This document shows, piece after piece, positions 49,296-59,443 of a DNA stretch of 64,000 nucleotides. The notes below the pieces were generated by a model that made no database searches, was not told the DNA's origin, and worked only from the letters and a program-made list of their open reading frames with translations. The position numbers and the translations under genes were made by a program. Source of the stretch: Xanthomonas fragariae (GTDB taxonomy: Bacteria > Pseudomonadota > Gammaproteobacteria > Xanthomonadales > Xanthomonadaceae); contig NZ_LT853882.1 in assembly GCF_900183975.1 (NCBI RefSeq), positions 1,419,501 through 1,483,500 of the forward strand, written 5' to 3'. The first letter of the stretch is position 1, and each line of letters starts with the position of its first letter.

Positions 49296-49307
49296 TCCCC
49301 GCGTCTA

Positions 49308-52300
49308 ATGCCTGCCCCGCTGCGCCGCCGTCTTCGTCTGTTTTGCCGCTATGCGATCACCGCCGGCGCGCTTGCGCTGGTGGCGCTTGCGTTGTTGGTT
49401 GGTGCGGCCAGTCAGGCGCTGCCGTTGGTCGAAGAGCATCCGCAGCAGAGTGCCGAGTGGCTGAGCCAGCGCGCCGGCCAGCCGATTGCGTTCGATCGCC
49501 TGCAGACCGAATGGACCCGGCGCGGACCGCTATTGCGGCTGGATGGTTTGCGCGTCGGTCCGCATGGCGAGGTGCGCGTCGGTCAGGCCGAAATTCTGCT
49601 GGCGATATACGCCGGTCTGCTGCCTGGCCATTCGCTGACCGAGGTGCGCCTGCGTGGACTGGCCTTGACGTTGCAGCGCAGCGATGACGGCGTGTGGTCG
49701 GTGCAGGGCTTGCCCAGCGGTAGACACGGCGACCCGTTAGACGCATTGCGCCGGCTCGGCGAGATCCAGGTGGCCGAGGCGCGTCTGCACGTGGTCGCGC
49801 CATCGATCGGCCTGGATACCACGCTGCCGCGCATCGACCTGCGCCTGCGTGTCATTGGCTCGACCGTGCAGGTGGGTAGCCGCAGCTGGATCGATCTCAA
49901 GCGCGCGCCGCTGACCACGGTGATGGACTTCGACCGCGACAGTGGCGACGGCAGCGCCTATGCGCAGGCAGATCCGGTCGATCTGGGAGCGTGGGCGTCG
50001 CTGCTGCAGTTTGGTGGCCTTCACGTGGATGGAGGCGGCGGACATCTGCAGGCGTGGGCGCAACTGCGCGCGCGCCGCATCACCGGCGTCACCGTGGAGG
50101 CCGATCTTGAGCAGTTGCGGTTGTCCGGTGCCGCAATGCCCACGGAAACCGCGCGCCGCACGCTGATATGGGAGCGGCTGCAGGCGCGCGCGCGCTGGCA
50201 GACCATCGATGGCGGTTGGCGGCTGGACGCGCCGCTGCTGCGGCTGGGCCAAGCCGCCAAGTTGCAGCATCTGGACGGGCTGAGCATTGCCGGCGGGCGG
50301 CGTTATGCAGTGGTCGGCAAACATGTCGATGTTTCCGGCCTGATCGCGGCGGCGGCGCTGAGCGATCAGTTATCGCCCGGCTTGCGGCGTTGGCTGACCT
50401 TGTCCAAGCCGCAACTGCGCGTGGCCGATTTGCAGATTGCAGGCGAGCAGGGCGGCACGCTGCGGGCGCAGGGCCAGATCGAAGAGCTGGGCTTTCTGCC
50501 GGTAGGCAATGCGCCAGGCATCAGCGGTCTGCGTGGTCACATCGATGGCGACGCGCAGGCGGTCGAGTTGGAGACAGCGCCGAACGCTACATTGCGGTTC
50601 GATTGGCCGACCGGTTTTGGCGTGGTGCACGCGCTGCAGTTGGCCGGCAAGATCGTCGGCTGGCGCGAGGGCGCCGGTTGGCAGGTCGCAACGCCGGCCT
50701 TGCGCGTGCAGGCCAAGGATTACGGCGCCAGCGTGCGCGGCGGGCTGTGGTTCCAGAACGACGGCAGCCGCCCGCGCATCGAGCTGGCCACGCAATTGGA
50801 TGATGTCGCTTTGCCGGTGGCGCGCAAGTTCTGGATCCGTTCCAAGATGAGCAAAGCCGCCATCGACTGGCTGGACATGGCGGTGGCCGGCGGTGTCGTG
50901 ACCGGCGGCACCGGTCTGGTCAGTGGCGATCTGGACGACTGGCCGTTCGACAATAAAGATGGCCGTTTCGAAGCGTTCGGGCAGATCCGCGACGGCGTGA
51001 TTCGCTTCAATCCGGATTGGCCGGCGATGGAGCATGTGCAGGCCGATCTGCGTTTCCTCGGCAACGGGTTTTCGTTGCAGGGCAATGGCGATCTGGCCGG
51101 CACGCCGATCGCAACGTTGGAGGCGGGAATTCCCAGCTTCGCCACCTCCGAGCTCTACGTGCGCGCCTCCACCCAGACCGACGCGGCACAGTTGTTAGGC
51201 ATGCTACGCAAGAGTCCATTGGAGAGCCGCTACGGCGATACCTTGCGCAATATCGCGGTTTCCGGCCCGGCGACGGTGACCTTCGATCTGCTGCGTCCTT
51301 TGCGTACCCAGGGTGTGGGCGGCCATCTGCAGGGTACGGTCGCATTGCAGGGCGCCAAGCTGGGCGATGCGCGCTGGAATCTGGCCTTCGACCAGGTCAG
51401 CGGGCAGGCCGCATACCGCGACACTGGCTTCGTTGCCGAGCATTTGAGCGTGCAGCACCAGGGCCGTAGCGGCGATCTGTCCTTACGTGCCGGTGGCTTC
51501 GTGCAGGACCCGAAGCAGGCATTCGAGGCACGCTTTGGCGCCACCCTGGATGCCAGGGAACTGTTCGACCGCGCGCCGCAGATGGAATGGCTGCGCCCGT
51601 ACGTGCATGGCAGCGCGACATGGCAGGTGGGCGTGGATGTGCCGTTGCCGCCACCGGGGCAACCTGACGCGCAGGCAATGTTGACCCTGCGTTCTGAGCT
51701 GGTCGGCACTACCCTGGATCTGCCCGCACCGTTGGACAAAGCGGCTACGCAGCCGCTGGACACTCGGGTCGAGGTGGCCCTGCCAGTAGGCGATGGCGAT
51801 ATCGATGTGGCCTTCGGCAAGCTGGTCGCGCTCAAAGCCAGCAGACAGAGTAACCAGACCGGCGTGCGTGTGGTGATGGGCGCCGACACCGTCACCGAGC
51901 GTCCGCCCGTCAATGGGTTGGTGGTCACTGGCCGCACGGCGTCGCTGAATGCGATCGACTGGATCAGCCTGGCGCGCGGCAGCAGCGCGCCAGACATGCC
52001 GCCGCTGCCGGGCCAGCCGGCGACTCCGAAAAAGGACGCGGTGCCGTTGCAGCAGGTGGATGTGCAGGCCGACAAGTTGTTGATGATCGGCGGCGTGTTC
52101 CCGCAGACACGCTTGCGCCTGCGCCCAACCCGCGACGCGGTGGCGGTGACGTTGGACGGCCCATCGCTGGAAGGCCAGATCACCGTTCCCAATGCCGACG
52201 GCGCGGCGGTGCAGGGCAAGTTGAGCACCGTGCATTGGCAGCCCGTGGCAGCGCCGGTCGAACCGACCGGGCCCGAGCCGGGCGACCTGTTGGCCGGCGC

Positions 52301-53174
52301 CTTGCCGGAGCCGGCACGCCGCGCAGTAGCCGAATTCGACCCGGTCTCGATTCCTCCGCTGTCGCTGGATATCGACGATCTGCAGGTCGGCAAGATGACC
52401 CTGGGTGCGGCCACCTTGCGCAGCAGCCGGCTCACCGACGGCATGCAGGTGGATCAGCTGCAATTGCGCTCGGACGATCAGAACATCGGTCTGACCGGCG
52501 CCTGGCGCGGCAAGGGCGATGCTGCCAGCACCCGGTTGTCGGTGCGGGTGGACAGCCGCAACCTCGGTAACCTGCTGCAAAACCTCACTCTGGGCGGCCA
52601 GCTGCGCGGCGGCGAAGGTCAGCTGGAACTCAACGCAGGCTGGCAGGGCTCGCCGACCGGTTTTGCGCTCGGCTCGCTGGACGGCAACCTCACCGTCGAC
52701 GTGCGCAACGGCCAATTGCTGGAAGTGGACCCGGGCGCCGGCCGCGTGCTCGGCCTGCTCAGCGTGGCGCAGTTGCCGCGCCGGCTGATGTTCGACTTCC
52801 GCGATTTCTTCTCCAAGGGCCTAGCGTTCAACAAGCTGGCCGGTGAAGTGCGTTTCGACAAGGGGTTCGCGCGCACCGAGGCGATCCGTATCGAGGGCCC
52901 GGCTGCCGACATCGCCATCCACGGGCAGGCCGATCTGCGCGCGCAGACCTTCGACCAGACCGTGGACGTGAGCCCCAAGGCCGGCAATCTGCTGACCGTG
53001 GTCGGCGCGGTAGCCGGTGGTCCGGTTGGCGCGGCGGTGGGAGCGGCTGCCAACGCGGTGCTCGGCAAGCCGCTGGGCGCGATCGGCGCCAAGACCTATC
53101 ACGTCACCGGGCCGTGGAAAGATCCGCAGGTGGACGTGGTGGAGCGCAAGGTCAGCACGCCACAGCCGAAGTGA
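49308..53174 (+). CDS. yhdP: YhdP family protein (AsmA-like, phospholipid transport)
   Basis: 1288 aa. One N-terminal membrane helix (ITAGALALVALALLVGAASQAL) and a long periplasmic part of repeated beta strands, the TIGR02099/YhdP architecture that bridges inner and outer membranes and moves phospholipids outward. The C-terminus has the conserved DFRDFFSKGLAFNKLAGEVRFDKG and VVGAVAGGPVGAAVGAAANAVLG. It commonly lies between rng and tldD, as here. Confidence 0.92.
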   Translation: MPAPLRRRLRLFCRYAITAGALALVALALLVGAASQALPLVEEHPQQSAEWLSQRAGQPIAFDRLQTEWTRRGPLLRLDGLRVGPHGEVRVGQAEILLAIYAGLLPGHSLTEVRLRGLALTLQRSDDGVWSVQGLPSGRHGDPLDALRRLGEIQVAEARLHVVAPSIGLDTTLPRIDLRLRVIGSTVQVGSRSWIDLKRAPLTTVMDFDRDSGDGSAYAQADPVDLGAWASLLQFGGLHVDGGGGHLQAWAQLRARRITGVTVEADLEQLRLSGAAMPTETARRTLIWERLQARARWQTIDGGWRLDAPLLRLGQAAKLQHLDGLSIAGGRRYAVVGKHVDVSGLIAAAALSDQLSPGLRRWLTLSKPQLRVADLQIAGEQGGTLRAQGQIEELGFLPVGNAPGISGLRGHIDGDAQAVELETAPNATLRFDWPTGFGVVHALQLAGKIVGWREGAGWQVATPALRVQAKDYGASVRGGLWFQNDGSRPRIELATQLDDVALPVARKFWIRSKMSKAAIDWLDMAVAGGVVTGGTGLVSGDLDDWPFDNKDGRFEAFGQIRDGVIRFNPDWPAMEHVQADLRFLGNGFSLQGNGDLAGTPIATLEAGIPSFATSELYVRASTQTDAAQLLGMLRKSPLESRYGDTLRNIAVSGPATVTFDLLRPLRTQGVGGHLQGTVALQGAKLGDARWNLAFDQVSGQAAYRDTGFVAEHLSVQHQGRSGDLSLRAGGFVQDPKQAFEARFGATLDARELFDRAPQMEWLRPYVHGSATWQVGVDVPLPPPGQPDAQAMLTLRSELVGTTLDLPAPLDKAATQPLDTRVEVALPVGDGDIDVAFGKLVALKASRQSNQTGVRVVMGADTVTERPPVNGLVVTGRTASLNAIDWISLARGSSAPDMPPLPGQPATPKKDAVPLQQVDVQADKLLMIGGVFPQTRLRLRPTRDAVAVTLDGPSLEGQITVPNADGAAVQGKLSTVHWQPVAAPVEPTGPEPGDLLAGALPEPARRAVAEFDPVSIPPLSLDIDDLQVGKMTLGAATLRSSRLTDGMQVDQLQLRSDDQNIGLTGAWRGKGDAASTRLSVRVDSRNLGNLLQNLTLGGQLRGGEGQLELNAGWQGSPTGFALGSLDGNLTVDVRNGQLLEVDPGAGRVLGLLSVAQLPRRLMFDFRDFFSKGLAFNKLAGEVRFDKGFARTEAIRIEGPAADIAIHGQADLRAQTFDQTVDVSPKAGNLLTVVGAVAGGPVGAAVGAAANAVLGKPLGAIGAKTYHVTGPWKDPQVDVVERKVSTPQPK

Positions 53175-53189
53175 CCGATCGCTGGTAAC

Positions 53190-53440
53190 ACGCTGCGCGC
53201 ATCGGCACTGATCTGGATCGCATCCAAGCCATCGGCACCCTCCTGACTGGCCTGGAAACCGGACTGGCACAGCAGCTCCCAGCCATGCGTAATGGCAATC
53301 GCCAGCGACAGGTAGCGGTAGGCATAGCGGTGGGCGGTGGCGTCCATCCAGTCGCGCTCATGCAGGGCGGGGGGGTGTACAGCGTGTAGCCACCATCCAG
53401 GATGTGGGCGATGCGCTTCAAGCGCGGACACCGGCGAGAC
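53190..53440 (-). pseudogene. Possible DUF6065-like gene remnant
   Basis: In the yhdP-tldD gap (346 bp) the minus strand reads [38 protein letters not shown], resembling the start of DUF6065 proteins (…HGWE…GFEA…). The N-terminal piece is in another frame and the homology ends near 53200. Fragment only; family assignment is tentative. Confidence 0.4.
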
Positions 53441-53519
53441 AACGGCCAGCGATGATAGCCGCGCCATATGTTCAGCCGGACGACTTGTCTCTCCGCCGCG
53501 CGGGCCCCATCCTGACTAC

Positions 53520-54965
53520 ATGACCAATAACGCTCTCACTTTGGCCGAAGCCCGGCTGCTGCTTCCTTCCGGCCTAGATACCGGGCACCTGGACCGTACC
53601 TTCGGCGCCCTGCTGGGCCCTGGTATCGACTTCGGCGACCTGTATTTCCAGCATTCGCGGCGCGAGAGCTGGAGCGTGGAAGACGGCATCGTCAAGGACG
53701 GCGCGCACTCCATCGAGCAAGGCGTGGGCGTGCGTGCGATCGCCGGCGAGAAGACGGGTTTTGCCTATTCCGATGACATCCACCGCGACGCGTTGTTGGA
53801 AGCGGCGCAGTCCGCGCGCGCGATCTCGCGCGAGGGCGGCGCCCAGTCCACCCGCTCGCTGGTCCGTGGCAATGGCCGTGCGCTATACCCGGCCACAGAC
53901 CCTATCGACGACATGGACAGCGCCACCAAGGTCGATCTGCTGCGCCGGATCGATCAATACCTGCGCGCGGCAGATCCGCGCGTCAAACAGGTAATGGTGA
54001 GCCTGTCTGGCGGCGTGGACACGGTGCTGATCGCGCGCAGCGATGGTGTGCTGGCTGCCGACGTGCGCCCGCTGGTGCGCTTGAATGTGCAGGTGATCGT
54101 CGAACACGGCGGGCGTCGCGAATCCGGCTATTCCGGCGGCGGCGGGCGTTATGGCTATGCCGAGCTGTTCGCAGACGGTCGCCCGGAGGGCTTCGCCCGC
54201 GAAGCGCTGCGTCAGGCGCTGGTCAATCTGGACGCGATTCCCGCACCGGCCGGCGTGATGCCGGTGGTGCTCGGTCCGGGCTGGCCTGGCGTGCTGCTGC
54301 ACGAAGCGGTCGGGCACGGCCTGGAAGGCGACTTCAATCGCAAGGGCACCAGCGTCTACGCCGGCCGCATCGGCGAGCGTGTGGCCTCGCCGGGCGTGAC
54401 CATTGTCGATGACGGCACGTTGGACGGCCGTCGCGGCTCGCTCAACATCGACGATGAAGGCACGCCCAGCCAGTGCACCACGCTGATCGAAAACGGCGTG
54501 CTGGTCGGTTATATGCAGGACACGCACAACGCACGCCTGATGGGCGTGGCGCCGACCGGCAACGGTCGCCGTGAGTCGTTCGCGCACCTGACCATGCCGC
54601 GCATGACCAACACCTACATGCGCGCTGGCCAGCATGACCCGCAAGAGATGATCCGCGCGGTCAAGAAAGGGATCTACGCGGTCAACTTCGGCGGCGGCCA
54701 GGTCGACATTACCAGCGGCAAGTACGTGTTCTCCGCTACCGAGGCGTACCTGATCGAAGACGGCAAGGTCACCGCACCGGTGAAGGGCGCAACGTTGATC
54801 GGCAACGGCCCGGAAACCATGCAGAAGGTGCGCATGATCGGTAATGATCTGGCGCTGGACGAAGGCGTGGGCGTGTGTGGCAAGGACGGGCAGAGCGTGC
54901 CGGTCGGCGTCGGTCAGCCGTCGCTGTTGATCGACGGCATCACGGTGGGTGGGACGCAGGCGTGA
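53520..54965 (+). CDS. tldD: TldD, metalloprotease subunit
   Basis: 481 aa from ATG 53520. The zinc motif [11 protein letters not shown] (HExxxH) and the C-terminal [26 protein letters not shown] are diagnostic. With PmbA (TldE) it degrades unfolded peptides and matures peptide antibiotics in other bacteria. Its partner is encoded 770 bp downstream. Confidence 0.97.
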   Translation: MTNNALTLAEARLLLPSGLDTGHLDRTFGALLGPGIDFGDLYFQHSRRESWSVEDGIVKDGAHSIEQGVGVRAIAGEKTGFAYSDDIHRDALLEAAQSARAISREGGAQSTRSLVRGNGRALYPATDPIDDMDSATKVDLLRRIDQYLRAADPRVKQVMVSLSGGVDTVLIARSDGVLAADVRPLVRLNVQVIVEHGGRRESGYSGGGGRYGYAELFADGRPEGFAREALRQALVNLDAIPAPAGVMPVVLGPGWPGVLLHEAVGHGLEGDFNRKGTSVYAGRIGERVASPGVTIVDDGTLDGRRGSLNIDDEGTPSQCTTLIENGVLVGYMQDTHNARLMGVAPTGNGRRESFAHLTMPRMTNTYMRAGQHDPQEMIRAVKKGIYAVNFGGGQVDITSGKYVFSATEAYLIEDGKVTAPVKGATLIGNGPETMQKVRMIGNDLALDEGVGVCGKDGQSVPVGVGQPSLLIDGITVGGTQA

Positions 54966-55067
54966 TATCGGCCGGAACCCGGAACCCGGAGCCCGGAAGC
55001 CGAGAAGGGCAGTGGCTGTCGCTCTTGCAGTTACTCCGTTTCCGGATCCCCGTTCCCCGGTCCCGCA
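54966..55067. repeat. GAACCCGGA-type repeat at the tldD/darP junction
   Basis: GGAACCCGGAACCCGGAGCCCGG right after tldD, and TTTCCGGATCCCCGTTCCCCGGTCCCG facing it, which also encodes the C-terminus of DarP. It is the same repeat style as near nadD. Confidence 0.6.
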
Positions 55068-55630
55068 TAGTCGATATCGACGTCTCCGTCGTCGGCATCG
55101 GTTTCCCCGCCGGCTTGCGTGGACAAATCGCGCAATACCTGAAACAGCTCGCGGTAAGCACGCGGCGGTTTGTTCTTGGCCCGCTCGTGGACGGCGTTGC
55201 GCACCAGTTGACGCAGCTGCTGACGATCGGCGGCCGGGTAGGTTTCCAGCAGTTCGGCCAGCGCGACGTCGCCGTCGGCCAGCAGGCGCTCGCGCCAGCG
55301 CTCGACGCGGTGGATCGCGGCCACTTCGCGGCGCGCGGTGTCGCTGTTGGCATCCAGCGCATCGCGCATCGCTGCAAGCGTCTGGTCGTCCTCGCGGCGC
55401 ATGTGCTTGGCCAGAAACGCCAGCTGCCGCTTGTGCGCGATATGCGAGGTGATGCGCTTGCTCTCTTCGATATGCGGAATTAGCGATTCGGGCACCGGCA
55501 ACTTGGCCAGCTGCGCTGGGGTGAGCGCCACCAGCTTCTCGCCCAGGTCGAAAATTTCGAGCGCCTCGCGCCGCTGCTGGCTACGGCTGGCGCCGCGAAA
55601 TTCACCGGTATCTTCGTCGCGTCCGCGCAT
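55031..55630 (-). CDS. darP: DarP (YjgA), ribosome biogenesis factor
   Basis: 199 aa from ATG 55630 ([45 protein letters not shown]). The family motif SRSQQRREA...LVAL and [10 protein letters not shown] are present. It assists late 50S assembly. The final residues ([12 protein letters not shown]) come from the intergenic repeat. It is antisense to tldD and pmbA, between them. Confidence 0.93.
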   Translation of the reverse strand: MRGRDEDTGEFRGASRSQQRREALEIFDLGEKLVALTPAQLAKLPVPESLIPHIEESKRITSHIAHKRQLAFLAKHMRREDDQTLAAMRDALDANSDTARREVAAIHRVERWRERLLADGDVALAELLETYPAADRQQLRQLVRNAVHERAKNKPPRAYRELFQVLRDLSTQAGGETDADDGDVDIDYAGPGNGDPETE

Positions 55631-55735
55631 TGCCAATACATCCCAAAAACGTAGTTATTTAGATAGTCCGGCCATGGATGGCAGGGTTCTTGCGGAGGGA
55701 TCCGCATCCAGGATCCGCATCAAAAGGATAAAGCA

Positions 55736-57103
55736 TTGAACGCACTCTCCTCCGAAACCCGTGTCAACGACGACAGCCTGCAGTGCCTGGACGCGCTTAC
55801 CGACATCTCGCAACGCTTGCTTGAGCGCGCCCGTGCGGCCGGTGCCACCCAGGCCGAAGTGAGCTGCAGCGAAGAGCGCGGCCTGGACGTTAACGTGCGG
55901 CTGGGCGATGTGGAGACGGTCGAGTCTACCCGCGACCGCGGCATTGCCGTCACCGTGTACTTCGGCAAGCGCAAAGGCAGCGCCAGCACCGCCGACCTGC
56001 AGGATTCCAGCCTGGAATCCACGGTTGCGCAGGCCTGCGCGATCGCCCGTTATACCGAAGACGACGTGGCCGCCGGCCTTGCCGACCCGGAGTTGATGGC
56101 GCGCGACTTCCCCGAAATGGACAGCTGGCACCCGTGGGCGCTGGACGCCGACACCGCGGTGGACCTGGCGCTGGCCTGCGAAACCGCCGGCCGCGAGGCC
56201 GATGCGCGCATCAGCAATTCCGATGGCGCCTCGGCCAGCACCGGGCTCAGCCTGTCGGTGTACGCCAACTCACATGGCTTCATCGGCCGCGAGCGCGGCA
56301 CCCACCATTCGATCAGTTGCGCCTTGATCGCCGGCCAAGGGGACAGCATGCAGCGTGATGGCTGGTACAGCAGTGCACTGGCACGCGAAGACCTGGAAGC
56401 GCCCGAGGCGATCGGCCGCCACGCCGCCGTGCGCACCCTGGCACGCCTGCAACCGCGTTCGCTGCCGACTGGCCAGCTGCCGGTGTTGTTTGCGCCGGAA
56501 GTGGCGCGCTCACTCGTCGGCCATCTGCTCGGCGCGGTCTCTGGCGGCGCGCTGTATCGCCGCTCCAGCTTCCTACTCGACAGCGTCGGCACCACGTTGT
56601 TCCCGGAGTGGTTCAACATCGAAGAACTGCCGCACCTGCGCCGTGGCCTGCGGTCGGCCGCGTTCGATGGCGAAGGTGTGGCGACACGGCGTTCGACGCT
56701 GATCACCGACGGCGTGCTGCAGCGCTATGTGCTGGGCAGCTATTCGGCACGCAAGCTGGGCCTGCAGACTACGGCCAATGCCGGCGGCGTGCACAACCTG
56801 CAGGTCACCGCCAACGCAGGCGATCTGGCCTCGATGATTGCCGGCATGTCGCGCGGTCTGCTGGTCACCGAGCTGATGGGCAACGGTGTCAATGCGGTAA
56901 CCGGCGATTATTCGCGGGGTGCTGGCGGTTTCTGGATCGAGAACGGCGCGATCGCCTATCCGGTTGATGGCCTGACCATCGCCGGCAATCTGCGTGACAT
57001 GTTTGCTGGCATCGAAGCGGTCGGTAACGATGTCGATCCGCGTTCGCACGTCAAGATCGGCTCGGTGCTGATCAACCGCATGACAGTGGCAGGCGACAGC
57101 TAA
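55736..57103 (+). CDS. pmbA: PmbA (TldE), TldD partner
   Basis: 455 aa from a TTG at 55736, preceded by an AAAAGGA ribosome binding site; no ATG is nearby. The C-terminal NAGGVHNLQVTANAGDLASMIAGMSRGLLVTELMGNGVNAVTGDYSRGAGGFWIENG is the PmbA hallmark. It lacks the HExxxH of TldD, as TldE does. Its TAA stop lies in a sequence resembling the miniature-element terminus. Confidence 0.96.
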   Translation: MNALSSETRVNDDSLQCLDALTDISQRLLERARAAGATQAEVSCSEERGLDVNVRLGDVETVESTRDRGIAVTVYFGKRKGSASTADLQDSSLESTVAQACAIARYTEDDVAAGLADPELMARDFPEMDSWHPWALDADTAVDLALACETAGREADARISNSDGASASTGLSLSVYANSHGFIGRERGTHHSISCALIAGQGDSMQRDGWYSSALAREDLEAPEAIGRHAAVRTLARLQPRSLPTGQLPVLFAPEVARSLVGHLLGAVSGGALYRRSSFLLDSVGTTLFPEWFNIEELPHLRRGLRSAAFDGEGVATRRSTLITDGVLQRYVLGSYSARKLGLQTTANAGGVHNLQVTANAGDLASMIAGMSRGLLVTELMGNGVNAVTGDYSRGAGGFWIENGAIAYPVDGLTIAGNLRDMFAGIEAVGNDVDPRSHVKIGSVLINRMTVAGDS

Positions 57104-57121
57104 GCGGCTAACAAGACGGTT
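57101..57121. repeat. Isolated element terminus at the pmbA stop codon
   Basis: TAAGCGGCTAACAAGACGG at 57101-57119 resembles the left terminal repeat of the miniature elements (TAAGAGTGGCTAACAAAACG), and ACGTAGC follows shortly as in copy B. I find no matching right end, so it may be a decayed copy or chance. The rest of the 274-bp gap to the next gene shows nothing else. Confidence 0.35.
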
Positions 57122-57377
57122 ACGTAGCTGCCATCCATACTGGCGCGCCAGTGTTCGCCCGCCCGCCGCCTGGCTAGCTGGTTCGCCAGCACGGCCAATG
57201 TCCGGCAAGGCTTGGATCACTCGACCACCTAGGTGCCAGCTACAGCGGCGGCTGGCCTGTCGCCGCGCTCACCATCGCATTGTTGGAGAGCGGGCCAGAC
57301 AATGTTTTTCTGCACTGGTGGTTGGCTGAATCGTTGCTACAGTCTGCCGCACCACAACCATACACGGGCCAGACACG

Positions 57378-57761
57378 ATGAGCGGAGTCGAACCACACGC
57401 CGTACCGCAGCCGATCTGCACCAGCACGCCGTCGGAGGAGCGCACCCTGGCGCTTGTCGCGCATCTGCTCGGCATCCTGACCTCTTTCATCGGTGCATTG
57501 GTGATCTGGCTGATCAGCAAGGACGCCAGCCCGTCTAAGCCGTTCGCCACCGATCAGGCCAAGGAAGCACTGAATTTCCAGATCACCGTGATCATCGCCT
57601 ACGTCGCAGCGCTGATCCTGACCATCGTCTCGTTCGGCATTCTGTTCTTCATGCCGACGCTGGTCTGGATCGCCAATCTGGCGCTCTGCATCCTGGCCGC
57701 GGCCAAGGCCAACAACGGCGACTATTATCGTTATCCATTCACGCTGCGCCTGATCAAGTAA
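57378..57761 (+). CDS. DUF4870 family membrane protein
   Basis: 127 aa. Three hydrophobic helices and the DUF4870 signature (AHLLGILTSFIGALVIWLISKDASPSKPFATDQAKEALNFQ) are clear. The family is widespread and of unknown function, in the inner membrane. A strong terminator follows. Confidence 0.88.
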   Translation: MSGVEPHAVPQPICTSTPSEERTLALVAHLLGILTSFIGALVIWLISKDASPSKPFATDQAKEALNFQITVIIAYVAALILTIVSFGILFFMPTLVWIANLALCILAAAKANNGDYYRYPFTLRLIK

Positions 57762-57782
57762 TCCAGCGCAGAGTGAAATGCG

Positions 57783-57815
57783 AAGGCCCGGTATCGCTGC
57801 CGGGCCTTTGTCGGT
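57783..57815 (+). terminator. Intrinsic terminator
   Basis: AAGGCCCGG (57783-57791) and CCGGGCCTT (57800-57808) form a perfect 9-bp stem, then TTGTCGG. It ends the DUF4870 gene, 21 bp after its stop, and could also serve the convergent protease gene. Confidence 0.75.
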
Positions 57816-57832
57816 TTCAGACGATGGCGCGA

Positions 57833-58919
57833 TTAGTTCTGCGCCGAGGTGTTCTCGGCGAAGTACTCATGGTTGTCCGTGTTAGCGATTGCCTGGGCCG
57901 GGTTGCTGATCGCCAGGCTGCGCGCGCTGGACTGACCATAAACGCGGTCCAGCGTACCGGCCAACAGTGAAGTGGCTCATCTCGTGCACCAGCGTGCCGG
58001 CCTTGGAGTCGGTGCCCTGCAGCGGAGCGCTCCAGAACGCGTTGCAGACATAGATTTCGTACGGCGCGTTTGCATAGACATAGGCATAGGTGCTGTCGCT
58101 GCAATTGCAGTTGATGGTGATCTGGCCGTTGTTCTGGTCCAGCGCATTGTCGATGGCGACAAAGTTCTGGCTGACGTGGCTGTAGCGCGATGCGCTATAG
58201 GCACCAAACCAGGTGGTGTAGCGCGCACCGGTGCTGCCGGCATTGAGGTAGTTGCGCGCGTTCTGCGAGTAGGTGCGGGCGGCCGCGATCGCGCTGCCGG
58301 CCTGGGTGGTGCGGGTGGTACTGCAGTTCAGGTAATTGACGCCGTTGACCACGGCAGTCGGACCGACTGCCAGCTGGCGCTGCACGCCGCGGTTGACGCC
58401 GTCCGGCCACACCGTCAACGGTGCGCTACCGGCGACCGCCGTGTTGCCGTCGGCGGTCTTCAGCAGGCTGCCATCAGCCAGCGAGGCGTACTGCAACGGC
58501 GAGCTGACGCGGATGGTGTAGTTGCCACTGGTCGATAAGTCGTAGGCGGCAGCCAAATCGACCTCGCCTTTGACGCTCTGGCCCGGCTGCAGAATGGTGA
58601 AGTCGGCCGCCTTGGGCAGGCCGCGCTTGATCAGACGCCCTGTGTAGCTCACCGGCGCGCCATCGCGGCTCACTTCCAGGACCCCGTTGTCCAGCGACTT
58701 CAGCGGCAGCTGATAGGTCGGAATACGGGCGATCTGGCTGCCGGTGTTGGTGACGGTCACGGCAATCCTGCCTTGATAGCGGCCAGCTTGGTCGGCGACC
58801 GATGTCAGTTCGATGGTCAACGGAGCCGGGCCGCGCACGGACTGCGCCTGCGCCGATCCGAGCACGCCCACGACGGCCAGCGTGCCTGCTGCAAACGGTG
58901 CGAGAAGAACGTTTTTCAC
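57833..58919 (-). pseudogene. M35 deuterolysin-type metalloprotease, frameshifted
   Basis: From GTG 58919 (GTGAAAAACGTT; GGAGAG upstream) a signal peptide ends in GSAQAQ, followed by a beta-rich propeptide region and an M35 domain ending in the zinc motif HEMSH. A frameshift right after HEMSHFTV puts the rest (AGTLDRVYGQSSARSLAISN... NTDNHEYFAENTSAQN) out of frame. That part contains GTLDRVYG, with the Asp expected to be the third zinc ligand. The normal stop would be 57833-57835. As read here, the secreted protease is inactive. Confidence 0.85.
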
Positions 58920-59443
58920 CAGTGACTCTCCATGCGGTCGGGGGATGTCCGCGAGCGCGGGCAGGTCAACCTTGTCAGCGCGAGCAGGCTTGATAAGGCG
59001 CGCAATTGGTGCTGTTTTTGTCGCTCCGGCGGCTTGAAAGCCTGTAGGTAAATTACGTATGTTGATAATCATATAAAAAATAAGATCGGCGTCGCGGATT
59101 TGGGCTGACTTTAATGAAATTAATTTGGTTTAAATTTCATTAACAAAATTAACGTTTTGCGACGCGGCGCTCCTGCGGGACGAACGCGTTTCATCTACCG
59201 ACTGTGCGCTGGCGCACGGAGTGCGCAAACGGCTGCTCGATTAGGATCGATATCGTTGATTGGCGCTGAGGTTGGCCGTGGCAATCGATTGGATGAAACG
59301 TTGCGATCAGCCGTCAGCCGTCAGCCGTCAGCCGTCAGCCGCGGCCGACGGCGTGCGGGATGAGCGTGCGCAACAAGGTTCTGCTGGTTGCTGACAGCGG
59401 GCGTGCAAGCTCCGCGGCTATAAGCTCGGTTTGATCGTCACGC
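58920..59443. other. AT-richer gap between the protease gene and ispA
   Basis: About 520 bp with no gene I can support. 59040-59160 is unusually AT-rich for this genome (AATTAATTTGGTTTAAATTTCATTAA) and probably contains the protease promoter. A heptamer repeat is at 59308-59342. Confidence 0.5.
59308..59342. repeat. Tandem CAGCCGT heptamer, five units
   Basis: Four identical CAGCCGT units plus a fifth CAGCCGC, head to tail, about 100 bp past the end of ispA. Possible variable-number repeat. Confidence 0.8.

Noticed and set aside
51230..52444. Two long minus-strand frames in yhdP
   Set aside because: The plus-strand yhdP frame is continuous over 1288 codons with family motifs; the minus frames are by-products.
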